Origin: Pseudomonadota bacterium
GTDB taxonomy: Bacteria > Pseudomonadota > Alphaproteobacteria > Rhizobiales > Tepidamorphaceae
Reading direction: 5' to 3'
Assembly: GCA_023458595.1 (NCBI GenBank)
Contig: JAEWYT010000088.1
Location: forward strand, 62,001 to 126,000
Length of the DNA stretch: 64,000 bases
The notes below the pieces were generated by a model. It ran no database searches. It saw only the letters and a list, made by a program, of their open reading frames with translations, and had not been told where the DNA came from. A program made the translations under genes and the position numbers. Below, piece by piece: positions 26,855 to 34,889 of the stretch; position 1 is the first letter of the stretch; each line of letters begins with the position of its first letter.

Positions 26855-28066
26855 CTACTCGCCCGAGCGCGCCGCCGCGCGGATCCTCCCGCCACCGAGA
26901 TAGACCGCGACGGCGGCGAGGCCGAACGCGGCGAGCGCCACGGCGAGCGGCATCGCCTCGTCGGCGAAGATCCCCGCGTCGAGGACGGCGGCGACGAGGA
27001 TGCCGGCGGCCGCGGCGAAGGTCATCTGGCACACGCCCATCAGCGAGGACGCCGCCCCTGCGTTGGCGGGGAAAGGCATCAGCGCGCCGGCCATGGACTG
27101 GGCGAGCGCGGCGCCGCAACCGGCGAAGACGACCATCGACGTGGCGATCACCGCATGGACCCCGCCGAAACCGGCGAGCACGACGGCGAGCACGACGGCG
27201 AGCGCCATCAGCGTGATGCCGACCGCGATCCCGGCATCGATCCCGAAACGGCCGGTGACGTGCCGTCCGACGATCGTACCCGCGACATAGCCGATGCTGC
27301 ACAGGCCGAAGGCGAGGCCGAACAGGATCGGCGTCAGGCCGTAGACCCCCTGCAGGATGAACGACGACACCGAGATGAAGACGAAGAGGCTGGCGTAGCT
27401 GAAGCAGACGAGCGAGACGTAGACGAGGAAGCGCGGATCGCGGATGAAGCGGCCGAAGACGCGGATCATGCCGAGCGGCGTCGACGGCGCGCCGCCGTCC
27501 GGCCGCGTCTCGGGCAGCCGGAGCCAGACGACGGCGGCGAGCGCCACGCCGACCGCGGCCGACAGGACGAAGTTCGACCGCCAGCCGAAGGCGACCTCGA
27601 GCACGCCGCCGACCGCCGGCGCCGTCATCGGGACGATCCCCATGATCGAGGCCATCATCGCCAGCTCCTGGCCGGCGCGGCGGCCCGAGTAGAGGTCGCG
27701 CGCGACGGCGCGGGCGAGCACGATCGGCCCCGAGGCGCCCAGCGCCTGGGCGAAGCGCGCGGCGATCAGCGTCGGCATCGACTGGGCGAGGGCGCAGGCG
27801 ACGCTGGCGATCACGAAGATCGCCAGCCCGACGAGCAGCGCCGGCCGGCGGCCGTAGCGGTCCGACAGCGGCCCGTAGAAGATCTGCGTCGAGGCGAAGC
27901 CGATCAGGAAGGCCGACAGGGTGAGCTGGGCCTCGGCCGGGGTGGAGCCGAGCGCGACGGTGAGCGCGGGCAGCGAGGGCAGGTACATGTCGGTCGCCAG
28001 GGGGCTCAGCGCGGTCAGCAGGCCGAGCAGCGCCGTCAGCGCCAGGGTGTCGGGCCTGAAGGTCAT
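26855..28066 (-). CDS. Bcr/CflA-family MFS drug-resistance exporter
   Basis: A 403-residue inner-membrane transporter with twelve predicted helices. The family marks are PLATDMYLPSLPAL in helix 1 and STQIFYGPLSDRYGRRPALLVGL around the first cytoplasmic loop (motif A). This family exports drugs such as bicyclomycin and chloramphenicol, or sulfonamides, by proton antiport. It starts 25 bases after the stop of the FAH-family gene on the same strand, so the two may be one transcript. A role in expelling a metabolite of that enzyme is possible but not shown. Confidence 0.88.
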   Translation of the reverse strand: MTFRPDTLALTALLGLLTALSPLATDMYLPSLPALTVALGSTPAEAQLTLSAFLIGFASTQIFYGPLSDRYGRRPALLVGLAIFVIASVACALAQSMPTLIAARFAQALGASGPIVLARAVARDLYSGRRAGQELAMMASIMGIVPMTAPAVGGVLEVAFGWRSNFVLSAAVGVALAAVVWLRLPETRPDGGAPSTPLGMIRVFGRFIRDPRFLVYVSLVCFSYASLFVFISVSSFILQGVYGLTPILFGLAFGLCSIGYVAGTIVGRHVTGRFGIDAGIAVGITLMALAVVLAVVLAGFGGVHAVIATSMVVFAGCGAALAQSMAGALMPFPANAGAASSLMGVCQMTFAAAAGILVAAVLDAGIFADEAMPLAVALAAFGLAAVAVYLGGGRIRAAARSGE

Positions 28067-28091
28067 CGAACGGCCCCGGCGGCGCGTGTCC

Positions 28092-28952
28092 TCACCGGGG
28101 CTCGTCGATCACGGCGTTCGACAGCGTGCCGATCCCGGGGACCGAGACCTCGACGACATCGCCGGGCTTCAGCCAGTGTGGCGGGTCGAACCGGGCGCCG
28201 GCGCCCGTCGGGGTGCCGGTCAGGATCATGTCGCCGGGCTTCAGGGTCGCGAAGGTCGTGACGTATTCGATAAGCCGGCTGAACGAGTACATCATGTTGG
28301 CTGTCGTATCGTCCTGGCGGATCTCGCCGTTGACCGTCGTGGTGAGGCGGAGCGGCGCGGCGAGGTCGATCTCGTCGGCGGACACCATCCACGGCCCGAT
28401 CGATCCCGAGCGGTCGAAGTTCTTGCCCTGGGTGACATTGAACTTGGCGTGGCGCACCCAGTCGCGGATCGTGCCTTCGTCGGCGAGCGTCGCGCCGGCC
28501 ACGTGCTCGAGCGCCTCTTGCGCCGGGATGCGCCGTCCGCCCTTGCCGATCACCAGGACGATCTCGCCCTCGTAGTCGAGCTGGTCGGAGACCGGCGGGC
28601 GCTCGATCGGCGTGCCGTGGCCGACGAAGGAGGTCGGGAAGCGCACGAAGATGCTCGGGTAGGACTTCTCTTCCGAGCCGTCTTTGTATTCCGCGTTCCG
28701 ATTGGCGTAGTTCACGCCGATGCAGAGGATCTTCTCGGGGTCGGTGACCGGCGGCAGCAGGGTGATGTCCGACAGGGCGAGGTCGGGATCGGCGGCCTCG
28801 AGGACGGCGCGGGCCCTGTCCAGGCCGCTTGCGGCGAGGAGCGCGCGCACGGTCGGAAACTCGGGCATGCGCCTGCCGATGTCGAAGACCGCATCGTCGA
28901 CGACGACGCCCCACGAGGCGCGTCCGGCGGCGATGAAACTGACGATGCGCAT
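28092..28952 (-). CDS. fumarylacetoacetate hydrolase-family protein
   Basis: A 286-residue enzyme of the FAH/MhpD-like family, which hydrolyses or decarboxylates 2-oxo acids in aromatic or sugar-acid breakdown. The N-terminal MRIVSFIAAGRASWGVV domain is followed by ILCIGVNYANRNAEY, the metal-binding YEGEIVLVIGKGGR and the closing PTGAGARFDPPHWLKPGDVVEV. A longer upstream frame exists, but the ATG at 28952 gives the normal length. It is divergent from the DapA-like aldolase and may serve the same pathway, with the exporter downstream. Confidence 0.85.
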   Translation of the reverse strand: MRIVSFIAAGRASWGVVVDDAVFDIGRRMPEFPTVRALLAASGLDRARAVLEAADPDLALSDITLLPPVTDPEKILCIGVNYANRNAEYKDGSEEKSYPSIFVRFPTSFVGHGTPIERPPVSDQLDYEGEIVLVIGKGGRRIPAQEALEHVAGATLADEGTIRDWVRHAKFNVTQGKNFDRSGSIGPWMVSADEIDLAAPLRLTTTVNGEIRQDDTTANMMYSFSRLIEYVTTFATLKPGDMILTGTPTGAGARFDPPHWLKPGDVVEVSVPGIGTLSNAVIDEPR

Positions 28953-28967
28953 GGGGCTCTCCCGGGC

Positions 28968-28983
28968 GTCCCGCTGGCGGGAC
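28968..28983. promoter_or_regulatory. perfect hairpin in the FAH-family leader
   Basis: GTCCCGC and GCGGGAC separated by TG, 15 bases upstream of the FAH-family start on the minus strand. In the transcript it would fold just before the ribosome-binding site, so it could affect translation. No known riboswitch class is recognised. Confidence 0.4.
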
Positions 28984-29046
28984 TTGCCTAATTCCTCGAG
29001 CAATTCACCGACACGCTTATGGAACGGGCACGTTCGCGTCAATTCG

Positions 29047-29060
29047 GTTTGCGAACAAAC
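29047..29060. promoter_or_regulatory. dyad GTTTG-CGAA-CAAAC in the FAH/DapA-like divergent gap
   Basis: GTTTGCGAACAAAC has perfect 5-bp arms and lies near the middle of the 196-base gap between the divergent genes. It is a candidate operator for an unlinked regulator, since none is encoded beside it. Confidence 0.4.
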
Positions 29061-29148
29061 GATTTCGCGGGCGTGAAAGGCTTTCTGCGGTCCACCCGCG
29101 CGCGCCGGCGGTGTATAGAAGCGCGGACCCCACGTTCCGGAGCCAACG

Positions 29149-30030
29149 ATGCCCAAGCTGCTCGTCCCCGCCGCGACCCCGATCGACGCCGAAAAGCGCA
29201 TCGACATGGAAAAACTCGCCGCGCACTGCCACGCCCTCCTCGCCGAGGGGGCGGACGCCATCGCCCTGTTCGGGACGACCGGCGAGGCGACGTCGTTCTC
29301 CGCCGCCGAACGGATGGCGGCGCTGGAAGGGCTGATCGCGGCGGGCATCCCGGCGGAGAGGATCATGCCGGGTACCGGCTGCCCTGCCGTGACCGAGACG
29401 ATCGCGCTGTCCCGCCACGCCTTCGAGCAGGGCTGCGAGACGGTGATGACGCTGCCGCCCTACTACTACAAGGCCGTGAGCGAGGACGGCGTCTACGACG
29501 CGGTCGCCTGGCTGATCGAGGCGCTGAAGGGGCTCAGGGCCCGCATCATCCTCTACCATATCCCGCCGGTCGCCGTGGTCGGCTTCCCGGTCGCGCTGGT
29601 GCGCCGGCTTGCCGACGCCTTCCCGGGCATCGTCACCGGCGTCAAGGATTCCTCCGGCGACTGGTCGAACACGGAGGCGCTGCTCGACGCATGCCCGGGC
29701 CTCGACATCTATCCGGGCTCGGAGACCTTCCTGCTGCCGGGCCTGAGGAAAGGCGGCGCCGGCTGCATCACGGCGACGGGGAACATCAACGCCAGGGCGA
29801 TCCGCGCGGTCATCGACGAGACCGATCCGGCGAAGGCCGACGCGCGGCACGAGAAGATCGTCGCCTATCGCAGGACCGTCGAGGCGCGGCCGGCGATCCC
29901 GGCGATCAAGGCGGTGCTGGCGGATCGCTACGGCAATCCCTCCTGGCGGGCGGTGCGCCCGCCGCTCAGGGCGCTTCCCGAGGATCAGATCGAGCCGCTT
30001 CTCGACGACCTGGCGCGGCTGCCGTCGTAA
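29149..30030 (+). CDS. DapA/DHDPS-family aldolase or hydrolyase
   Basis: A 293-residue TIM-barrel enzyme using a Schiff-base lysine. LFGTTGEATSFSAAER (residues ~43-58) is the pyruvate-binding GTTGE signature, ILYHIPP carries the catalytic Tyr, and IVTGVKDSSGDW the catalytic Lys. Its sequence and surroundings (FAH-family and BKACE genes, no lysine genes) suggest catabolic aldolase or lyase work rather than dihydrodipicolinate synthesis. That is inference. The ATG at 29149 follows a weak ribosome-binding site. Confidence 0.85.
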   Translation: MPKLLVPAATPIDAEKRIDMEKLAAHCHALLAEGADAIALFGTTGEATSFSAAERMAALEGLIAAGIPAERIMPGTGCPAVTETIALSRHAFEQGCETVMTLPPYYYKAVSEDGVYDAVAWLIEALKGLRARIILYHIPPVAVVGFPVALVRRLADAFPGIVTGVKDSSGDWSNTEALLDACPGLDIYPGSETFLLPGLRKGGAGCITATGNINARAIRAVIDETDPAKADARHEKIVAYRRTVEARPAIPAIKAVLADRYGNPSWRAVRPPLRALPEDQIEPLLDDLARLPS

Positions 30031-30051
30031 GCCGGGCGCCTGCGCCGCGAT

Positions 30052-30077
30052 CTCCCTCCCCCTCGATGGGGGGGAGC
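30052..30077. repeat. CTCCCCC/GGGGGAG palindrome after the DapA-like gene
   Basis: A pyrimidine-rich arm, the short loop CTCGAT and a G-rich arm occupy the start of the 223-base gap before the BKACE gene. It may be a Rho-independent-like end or a dispersed repeat; no T-run follows. Confidence 0.4.
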
Positions 30078-30253
30078 AGTCCGAGACCGCCGGAGCGTTT
30101 CGGCATCCGAAGTCCCTCTGCCTTCTCGTTGACCCTGCCATCCGCGCTCGGGCCTATCTATCCTCAAGGAAGCGATGGTAGCTTGCGCACGGCTTGAAGC
30201 GGGCCGGCAGGATGCCGCCCTGCCGCCAACGAACCACCGCCCAGGGAACGCCC

Positions 30254-31189
30254 ATGAAAAAGCAGGACAAAGTCATCATCACCTGCGCCGTCACCGGCTC
30301 GATCCACACGCCGACGATGACGCCGCATCTGCCGATCACGCCGAACGAGATCGCCGAGGCCTCGATCGGCGCGGCCGAGGCCGGCGCCTCGATCATCCAC
30401 CTGCACGCGCGCGATCCCAATGACGGCAGGCCGACGCCGGACCCGGACGTGTTCATGGAGTTCCTGCCGCGGATCAAGCAGTCGACCGACGCGGTCGTCA
30501 ACATCACGACCGGCGGCGGCCACGGCATGACCGTGCAGGAGCGCCTCGCCGCGCCGCTCAGGGCCAAGCCCGAGATGTGCTCGCTCAACATGGGCTCGAT
30601 GAATTTCGGCCTGTTCCCGATGCTCGACCGCTATCCCGACTTCAAGCACGACTGGGAACGCCAGCACCTGGAGAACTCGCGCGACTACATCTTCCGCAAC
30701 ACCTTCAAGGACATCGAGTTCATCCTGAAGGAGCTCGGCGAGGCGCACGGCACCCGCTTCGAATTCGAGTGCTACGACGTCGGCCACCTCTACAATCTCG
30801 CCCACTTCCTCGACCGCAAGCTGGTCAAGCCGCCGCTCTTCGTGCAGTCGATCTTCGGCATCCTCGGCGGCATCGGCGCCGACCCGGAGAACGTGATGCA
30901 CATGCGCCGGATCGCCGACAAGCTGTTCGGCGACGAGTGGTGCTGGTCGATCCTGGCGGCGGGTCGCAACCAGATGCCGTTCTGCACGATGGCGGCGACC
31001 ATGGGCGCGAACGTGCGCGTCGGCCTCGAGGATTCGATCTATCTGGGCAAGGGCACGCTCGCCGAGACGAACGCCGCCCAGGTCGCCAAGATCCGCCGGA
31101 TCATGGAGGACCTGTCGCTGTCGATCGCAACGCCCACGGAAGCGCGGGCCATGCTCGGCCTCAAGGGTGCCGACATGGTCGGGTTCTGA
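30254..31189 (+). CDS. BKACE-family (3-keto-5-aminohexanoate cleavage-like) enzyme
   Basis: A 311-residue zinc-dependent beta-keto acid cleavage enzyme. IIHLHARDPNDGRPTPD supplies the HxH zinc ligands (~residues 49-51). Further marks are TTGGGHGMTVQERL and VGLEDSIYLGKGTLAETN, with the catalytic Glu near 260. The family condenses beta-keto acids with acetyl-CoA to give acetoacetate and a CoA ester. Substrates include 3-keto-5-aminohexanoate, dehydrocarnitine and 3-oxoadipate. The ATG at 30254 is preferred to an upstream TTG. A strong terminator follows. Its substrate is open; 3-oxoadipate is worth testing, given the pca genes 4 kb away. Confidence 0.88.
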   Translation: MKKQDKVIITCAVTGSIHTPTMTPHLPITPNEIAEASIGAAEAGASIIHLHARDPNDGRPTPDPDVFMEFLPRIKQSTDAVVNITTGGGHGMTVQERLAAPLRAKPEMCSLNMGSMNFGLFPMLDRYPDFKHDWERQHLENSRDYIFRNTFKDIEFILKELGEAHGTRFEFECYDVGHLYNLAHFLDRKLVKPPLFVQSIFGILGGIGADPENVMHMRRIADKLFGDEWCWSILAAGRNQMPFCTMAATMGANVRVGLEDSIYLGKGTLAETNAAQVAKIRRIMEDLSLSIATPTEARAMLGLKGADMVGF

Positions 31190-31252
31190 GGCGCGCCAGG
31201 GAAGCCGGCTGACGCCCGAAAAGCGGAACGTTTTGCGGACGGGGACGTTTCG

Positions 31253-31288
31253 AAAAGCGGTCGCGGGCCGTTCTCGCGGCCGCTTTTT
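31253..31288 (+). terminator. Rho-independent terminator after the BKACE gene
   Basis: A 13-bp stem (AAAAGCGGTCGCG with CGCGGCCGCTTTT, one G-T pair) around a 9-base loop, ending in TTTTT at 31284-31288. It is 64 bases past the BKACE stop codon and is the clearest intrinsic terminator in the window. Confidence 0.85.
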
Positions 31289-31418
31289 CGTGTCCGTCCC
31301 GGCACGTCGCCCGGCCGGGTCGGGATGTAGAGGCAACGTCGGACCGGATATGCGATAGTAGCGCCGCTCCGGTGACAGGCGGAGAATGCCGGGGCCTGGA
31401 AAAACGAGGAGTTTCGTC

Positions 31419-31796
31419 ATGAGTGCTCAGAAGACCAGCACCGCGGAGAATGCGGATTCCGCTTCCAAGAACTGGGAGCGCCTGACCGACCGGGTCGAGC
31501 AGCTTCGCAAGGACTTCGCCGAGGTCAGCAACGTGGCGAGCGACCTCGCCCGTGCCGGCGCGAGCGAGGGCCGCGACCATATCCTCTCCGAGATCGACGA
31601 GATGGCGCAGCGGCTGAAGAGCCTCGCGGCGGAGGTCGACGCGCGCGGCAGCGCCGCCGCCCGGCGGGCCGGCGCGCAGGCGAGCGCGCTCGGCCAGGAA
31701 ATAGAGAACACGATCAACCGCAATCCGCTCGCATCCGTGCTGGTCGCGCTCGGCCTCGGCTTCGTCATCGGCATGGCCTCGCGGGGCCGCCGCTAG
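31419..31796 (+). CDS. DUF883/ElaB-YqjD-like membrane-anchored protein
   Basis: A 125-residue protein with an Ala/Glu-rich amphipathic helical body (~residues 15-95) and one C-terminal membrane helix, NPLASVLVALGLGFVIGMASRGRR. That helix-plus-GxxxG tail and basic end are the hallmarks of the DUF883 family, whose members sit in the inner membrane, are stress-induced and may bind ribosomes. The ATG follows ACGAGGA. It overlaps the next gene by one base (TAGTG), so the two form an operon. Confidence 0.85.
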   Translation: MSAQKTSTAENADSASKNWERLTDRVEQLRKDFAEVSNVASDLARAGASEGRDHILSEIDEMAQRLKSLAAEVDARGSAAARRAGAQASALGQEIENTINRNPLASVLVALGLGFVIGMASRGRR

Positions 31797-32314
31797 TGGC
31801 GATCGCCGGCATCGTCAGGCTGGTCACGGAAGCCGCCGCCGACACGGTGCGCCCGATGGTGCGCGACACCATTCAGGACGCCGTGCGGCGGACGATCCTG
31901 CTCGTCGTCGCCATGATCCTGTTCGCCGGCGTCCTGATCTTCGCCGAGCTCGCCTTCTACCTCTGGCTCCGCACGCAGACGACGCCCTACTTCGCCGCGC
32001 TGATCGTGGCCGGCGTCACGCTCGTCCTCGCACTGGTCTTTCTGCTGCTGGCGCTCAGAGAGGCTTCCGGGGGCGCTTCCGGCGGGCGGCGCTCCATGCC
32101 GGCGGCCGATCTCAGGGCCAGTGATCCCGGGGCCAGCGATCCCGGGACCGGCGATCTCGGGGGCGGCAGTTCGGGGGCCGGCACCGCCGATCCGATCGTC
32201 CGGCTCGCCGAGGACGCCGAGGCGCTCGGGAGGATGATCGGCAAGGACGCCAAGGGCTACCAGCTCGTGCTCGGCGCCCTCGTGATCGGCGTGCTGATGG
32301 GACGCGGCAAGTAG
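31796..32314 (+). CDS. small two-helix membrane protein, partner of the DUF883 protein
   Basis: A 172-residue protein starting at a GTG that shares a base with the previous stop. Two adjacent membrane helices (LLVVAMILFAGVLIFAELAFYLWL and YFAALIVAGVTLVLALVFLLLAL) match the layout of YqjE/holin-like partners of DUF883 proteins. A low-complexity linker (ASDPGASDPGTGD, from a degenerate 15-base repeat around 32110-32170) leads to a conserved-looking tail ending VLGALVIGVLMGRGK. The function is unknown and I do not recognise a catalytic motif. Confidence 0.7.
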   Translation: MAIAGIVRLVTEAAADTVRPMVRDTIQDAVRRTILLVVAMILFAGVLIFAELAFYLWLRTQTTPYFAALIVAGVTLVLALVFLLLALREASGGASGGRRSMPAADLRASDPGASDPGTGDLGGGSSGAGTADPIVRLAEDAEALGRMIGKDAKGYQLVLGALVIGVLMGRGK

Positions 32315-32318
32315 GGTC

Positions 32319-33659
32319 CTACTCGACGATCGTGTCGTCCGGATCGCTGCGGGCGACGGCGGCCAGCACGTCGAGCGCCTCGGCGAGCACATCCATCGGC
32401 GGGGAGGCGAGCGCGAGACGCACCGCGTTCGGCGCGTGGCCGGGACCGGCGGCGAAGGCGGCGGCCGGCATGACGGCTACGCCGCGCCGCGAGGCGGCGG
32501 CGACGAAGGTATCGGCCCGCCAGCCCCCGGGAAGCGTGAGCCACAGGTGGTAGGCGCGGGCGTCGCCGCTGAGCTCGAAGCCCGCCAGCCGCTCGCGGGC
32601 GAGGCTCTGGCGTGCCGCTGCGTCGCGCCGTCGCATCGCGACCGTCGTCTCGACGATGTCGCCGGACATGATCCGGCCCGCCGCCAGCAGGCCGTAGGTC
32701 TGCGGGCGCCAGCCGCCCGAGCGCAGCGACAGCGACACTGCATCGCCGAGCGCGGCCGGCGAGGAGAGCAGGCCGAGCGTCAGGCCCGGCGCGACGCGTT
32801 TCGACAGGCTGTCGACGACGACGGTGTGGTCCGGCGCGTGGGCCGCGAGCGGCGCGGGCGCGTGCTCTTCGAGAAAGGCGTAGATCGTATCCTCGATCGC
32901 GACGATGTCGTGCCGGCGCAGGACGGTGGCGATCGCGGCGCGGCGGCCCTCGGGCATCGTGATGCCGAGGGGATTGTGCAGGGTCGGCTGCAGGTAGATC
33001 GCGCGCATCGGCCCGGCCCGTTGCGCCTCCTCGATCGCCTCCGGCGTCACGCCGTGCTCGTCCATCGCGAGCGGAACGGCGCGCAGGCCGAGGCGGGCGA
33101 GGATGGCCTTGGCGACCGGATAGGTCATGCGCTCGATGCCGACGCGCTCGCCGGCCGGCGCCAGCGCCGACAGGGCGGCGGCGATCGCCTGCCGGCCGTT
33201 GCCGGAGATCCCGATCGAGGCGGGGTCGGGAGTCCAGCCGCCGTGCGTCATCACGCGGGCGGCGTCGGCGCGGATCGCGTCGGTGCCCTGCACGGCGCTG
33301 GGCAGGAGGGCAAGGCCGAGCATCTGCGGATCGGCGAGGCCCGCCATGGCGGGCGCCACCATGGACGGTATCTCGGGCAGCACCGAGTAGTTCAGCTCCA
33401 GATCGATGCGGTCCTGGCGCATCTCGTAGAGCGGCAGGCCCGGCATCCCGGCCGGGGCGCTGACGAAGGTGCCGCGGCCGACCTCTCCCGAGACGAGGCC
33501 GCGGCGCACCAGTTCCGAATAGACGCGGCTCGCGGTCGAGACCGCGATGCCGTGCCGCCAGGCGAACTCGCGTTGCGGTGGCAGGCGGTCGCCGATCTTC
33601 AAGGCCCCCGACGCGATGTCGGCGGCGATCGCGTCGGCGATGGTCCTGTAGTCCGTCAC
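32319..33659 (-). CDS. MocR-family (GntR HTH + aminotransferase) regulator
   Basis: A 446-residue regulator. Residues 1-75 form a GntR winged helix (IGDRLPPQREFAWRHGIAVSTASRVYSELVRRGLV). The rest is a class I aminotransferase fold, with PLP lysine in VVVDSLSKRVAPGLTLG and the aromatic/Asn site YLQPTLHNPLGITMP. MocR proteins sense PLP or amino-acid adducts and control PLP, GABA or taurine genes and transporters. It is divergent from a DUF1127 gene; two matched 17-base symmetric sites start seven bases from its start codon, as expected for autoregulation. Its target pathway is not evident. Confidence 0.9.
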   Translation of the reverse strand: MTDYRTIADAIAADIASGALKIGDRLPPQREFAWRHGIAVSTASRVYSELVRRGLVSGEVGRGTFVSAPAGMPGLPLYEMRQDRIDLELNYSVLPEIPSMVAPAMAGLADPQMLGLALLPSAVQGTDAIRADAARVMTHGGWTPDPASIGISGNGRQAIAAALSALAPAGERVGIERMTYPVAKAILARLGLRAVPLAMDEHGVTPEAIEEAQRAGPMRAIYLQPTLHNPLGITMPEGRRAAIATVLRRHDIVAIEDTIYAFLEEHAPAPLAAHAPDHTVVVDSLSKRVAPGLTLGLLSSPAALGDAVSLSLRSGGWRPQTYGLLAAGRIMSGDIVETTVAMRRRDAAARQSLARERLAGFELSGDARAYHLWLTLPGGWRADTFVAAASRRGVAVMPAAAFAAGPGHAPNAVRLALASPPMDVLAEALDVLAAVARSDPDDTIVE

Positions 33660-33665
33660 GGCTTT

Positions 33666-33705
33666 ATTGCTCCGAGGGCAATATTATTATTGGACTCGGG
33701 ACAAT
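33666..33705. promoter_or_regulatory. pair of ATTG-N9-CAAT boxes, candidate MocR operator
   Basis: ATTGCTCCGAGGGCAAT (33666-33682) and ATTGGACTCGGGACAAT (33689-33705) share the ATTG-N9-CAAT plan and start 23 bases apart. MocR dimers are known to bind two repeats side by side. The core ATTGCTCCGA recurs at 33766 and 33799, across and just inside the DUF1127 start. Confidence 0.6.
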
Positions 33706-33774
33706 CGTCAAGGTATGTCGGTGCAATCTTGAACTTACGGGCGAGTTTCCCCCGGTTTTCCTTGGATTGCTCCG

Positions 33775-33990
33775 ATGCAGACCGTCTATTTTCTGAAGAT
33801 TGCTCCGAGGTATCTCCGGATACCCGGCCCCTACCCCGGCGCGGCGGCGGCGCGGCTCGTCGCCGTCTGGTACGACCGCTGGCTCATGCGCCAAGAGCTC
33901 GCCGATCTCGACGACCACGTGCTGCGCGACGTCGGCCTCGATCGGGAGACCGTGCGCCGGGAAGCGGAGAAGCCGTTCTGGCGGGCGTGA
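33775..33990 (+). CDS. DUF1127 domain protein
   Basis: A 71-residue basic protein. Its second half, RWLMRQELADLDDHVLRDVGLDRETVRREAEKPFW, is a typical DUF1127 domain (ARG-LRD-GL pattern). Small DUF1127 proteins of alphaproteobacteria affect phosphate or carbon metabolism and RNA turnover. The first ~22 residues do not look like the family, and their DNA contains two copies of ATTGCTCCGA. The real start could lie elsewhere, but no better ATG is seen. It is divergent from the MocR gene and convergent with the IclR gene, 3 bases apart. Confidence 0.75.
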   Translation: MQTVYFLKIAPRYLRIPGPYPGAAAARLVAVWYDRWLMRQELADLDDHVLRDVGLDRETVRREAEKPFWRA

Positions 33991-33993
33991 GAC

Positions 33994-34761
33994 CTACCGG
34001 CTGTCGACGGCGATCTGAATGTGGCGCTGGGCGCGCTGCAGGGCGGGCAGGAAGCGCTCGACCATCTCCTCGGCGGAGACGCGGGCGGCTTGGGCGGAGA
34101 TGTTCACGGCGAGGTTGGAGCGGGGATTGCGGTTCCTGACCGGCACCGAGATCGAGCGCAGACCGAGCTCGAGCTCTTCCGAGACGATGGCGTAGCCGCG
34201 GGTGCGCACGTCCTCGATGCGCTGGCGCAGGGCGACGCGCGTGGTGAGCGTATGGCGCGTCAGCTCCTGGAGCCTGGCATTGCCCAGATAGGCCTCGAAC
34301 TCGCGCGGATTCATCAGCGACAGCAGCGCCTGGCCCATCGAGGTCGCATGGGCGGGCAGGCGCGTGCCGAGGCCGAGGCCGATCGTCATGATGCGGTGGC
34401 GGGCCGGCGCGCGGGCGACGTAGATGATGTCCGTGCCGTCCATCATCGCGGCGGAGGCGGATTCATCGAACTCCTCCGACAGGCCGCGCAGGATGTCCTG
34501 GACCACCTCGAGCTCGCTCGCCGAGGAGACGTAGGACTGGGCGAGCTCCAGGATCGCCGGCGTCAGCTCGTAGTACTTGCCGTCGCTGCGGGCCAGACCC
34601 GCCTCGCACAGCGTGATCAGGAAGCGCCGCGCGGCGGCGCGCGTCAGGCCCGTGCGGGCGGAAACGTCGGTGATCGTCTGGTGCCGGTGACCGGCGTCGA
34701 AGCTGCGGATGACGGCGATGCCCCGCACGAGCGATTGAACGGTTTCGTCGCGTACGGCCAT
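33994..34761 (-). CDS. IclR-family regulator of the protocatechuate branch (PcaR/PcaU/CatR-like)
   Basis: A 255-residue IclR regulator. The winged helix-turn-helix is at about residues 10-65 (TITDVSARTGLTRAAARRFLITLCEAGL), followed by the effector domain with GTRLPAHATSMGQALLS and GYAIVSEELELGLRSISVPV, typical of the PcaR/PcaU/PobR subgroup that responds to aromatic-pathway intermediates. It is divergent from the CoA-transferase-pcaHG genes with a repeated site between. The ATG at 34761 is chosen over one 15 bases upstream. The direction of control (activator or repressor) cannot be read. Confidence 0.88.
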   Translation of the reverse strand: MAVRDETVQSLVRGIAVIRSFDAGHRHQTITDVSARTGLTRAAARRFLITLCEAGLARSDGKYYELTPAILELAQSYVSSASELEVVQDILRGLSEEFDESASAAMMDGTDIIYVARAPARHRIMTIGLGLGTRLPAHATSMGQALLSLMNPREFEAYLGNARLQELTRHTLTTRVALRQRIEDVRTRGYAIVSEELELGLRSISVPVRNRNPRSNLAVNISAQAARVSAEEMVERFLPALQRAQRHIQIAVDSR

Positions 34762-34779
34762 CGGCGGAACCCCCACTGC

Positions 34780-34813
34780 GTTCGTATGGCGAACATAATA
34801 TCGTTATGCGAAC
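34780..34813. promoter_or_regulatory. double site between the IclR gene and the CoA-transferase/pca genes
   Basis: TTCG-TATGG-CGAA (34781-34793) and TCG-TTATG-CGA (34801-34811) are two short dyads with centres 19 bases apart. They also form direct repeats TATGGCGAAC and TATGCGAAC. IclR-type Pca regulators are known to bind several 10-bp repeats in such gaps. The location supports a shared operator. Confidence 0.55.
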
Positions 34814-34889
34814 CGGGCCGTTGACGCAACAGGTAGTTGGGGGCTCAAATCACCTCGGGCATACCGGCCGGAAACTCGAGGAAACACCC

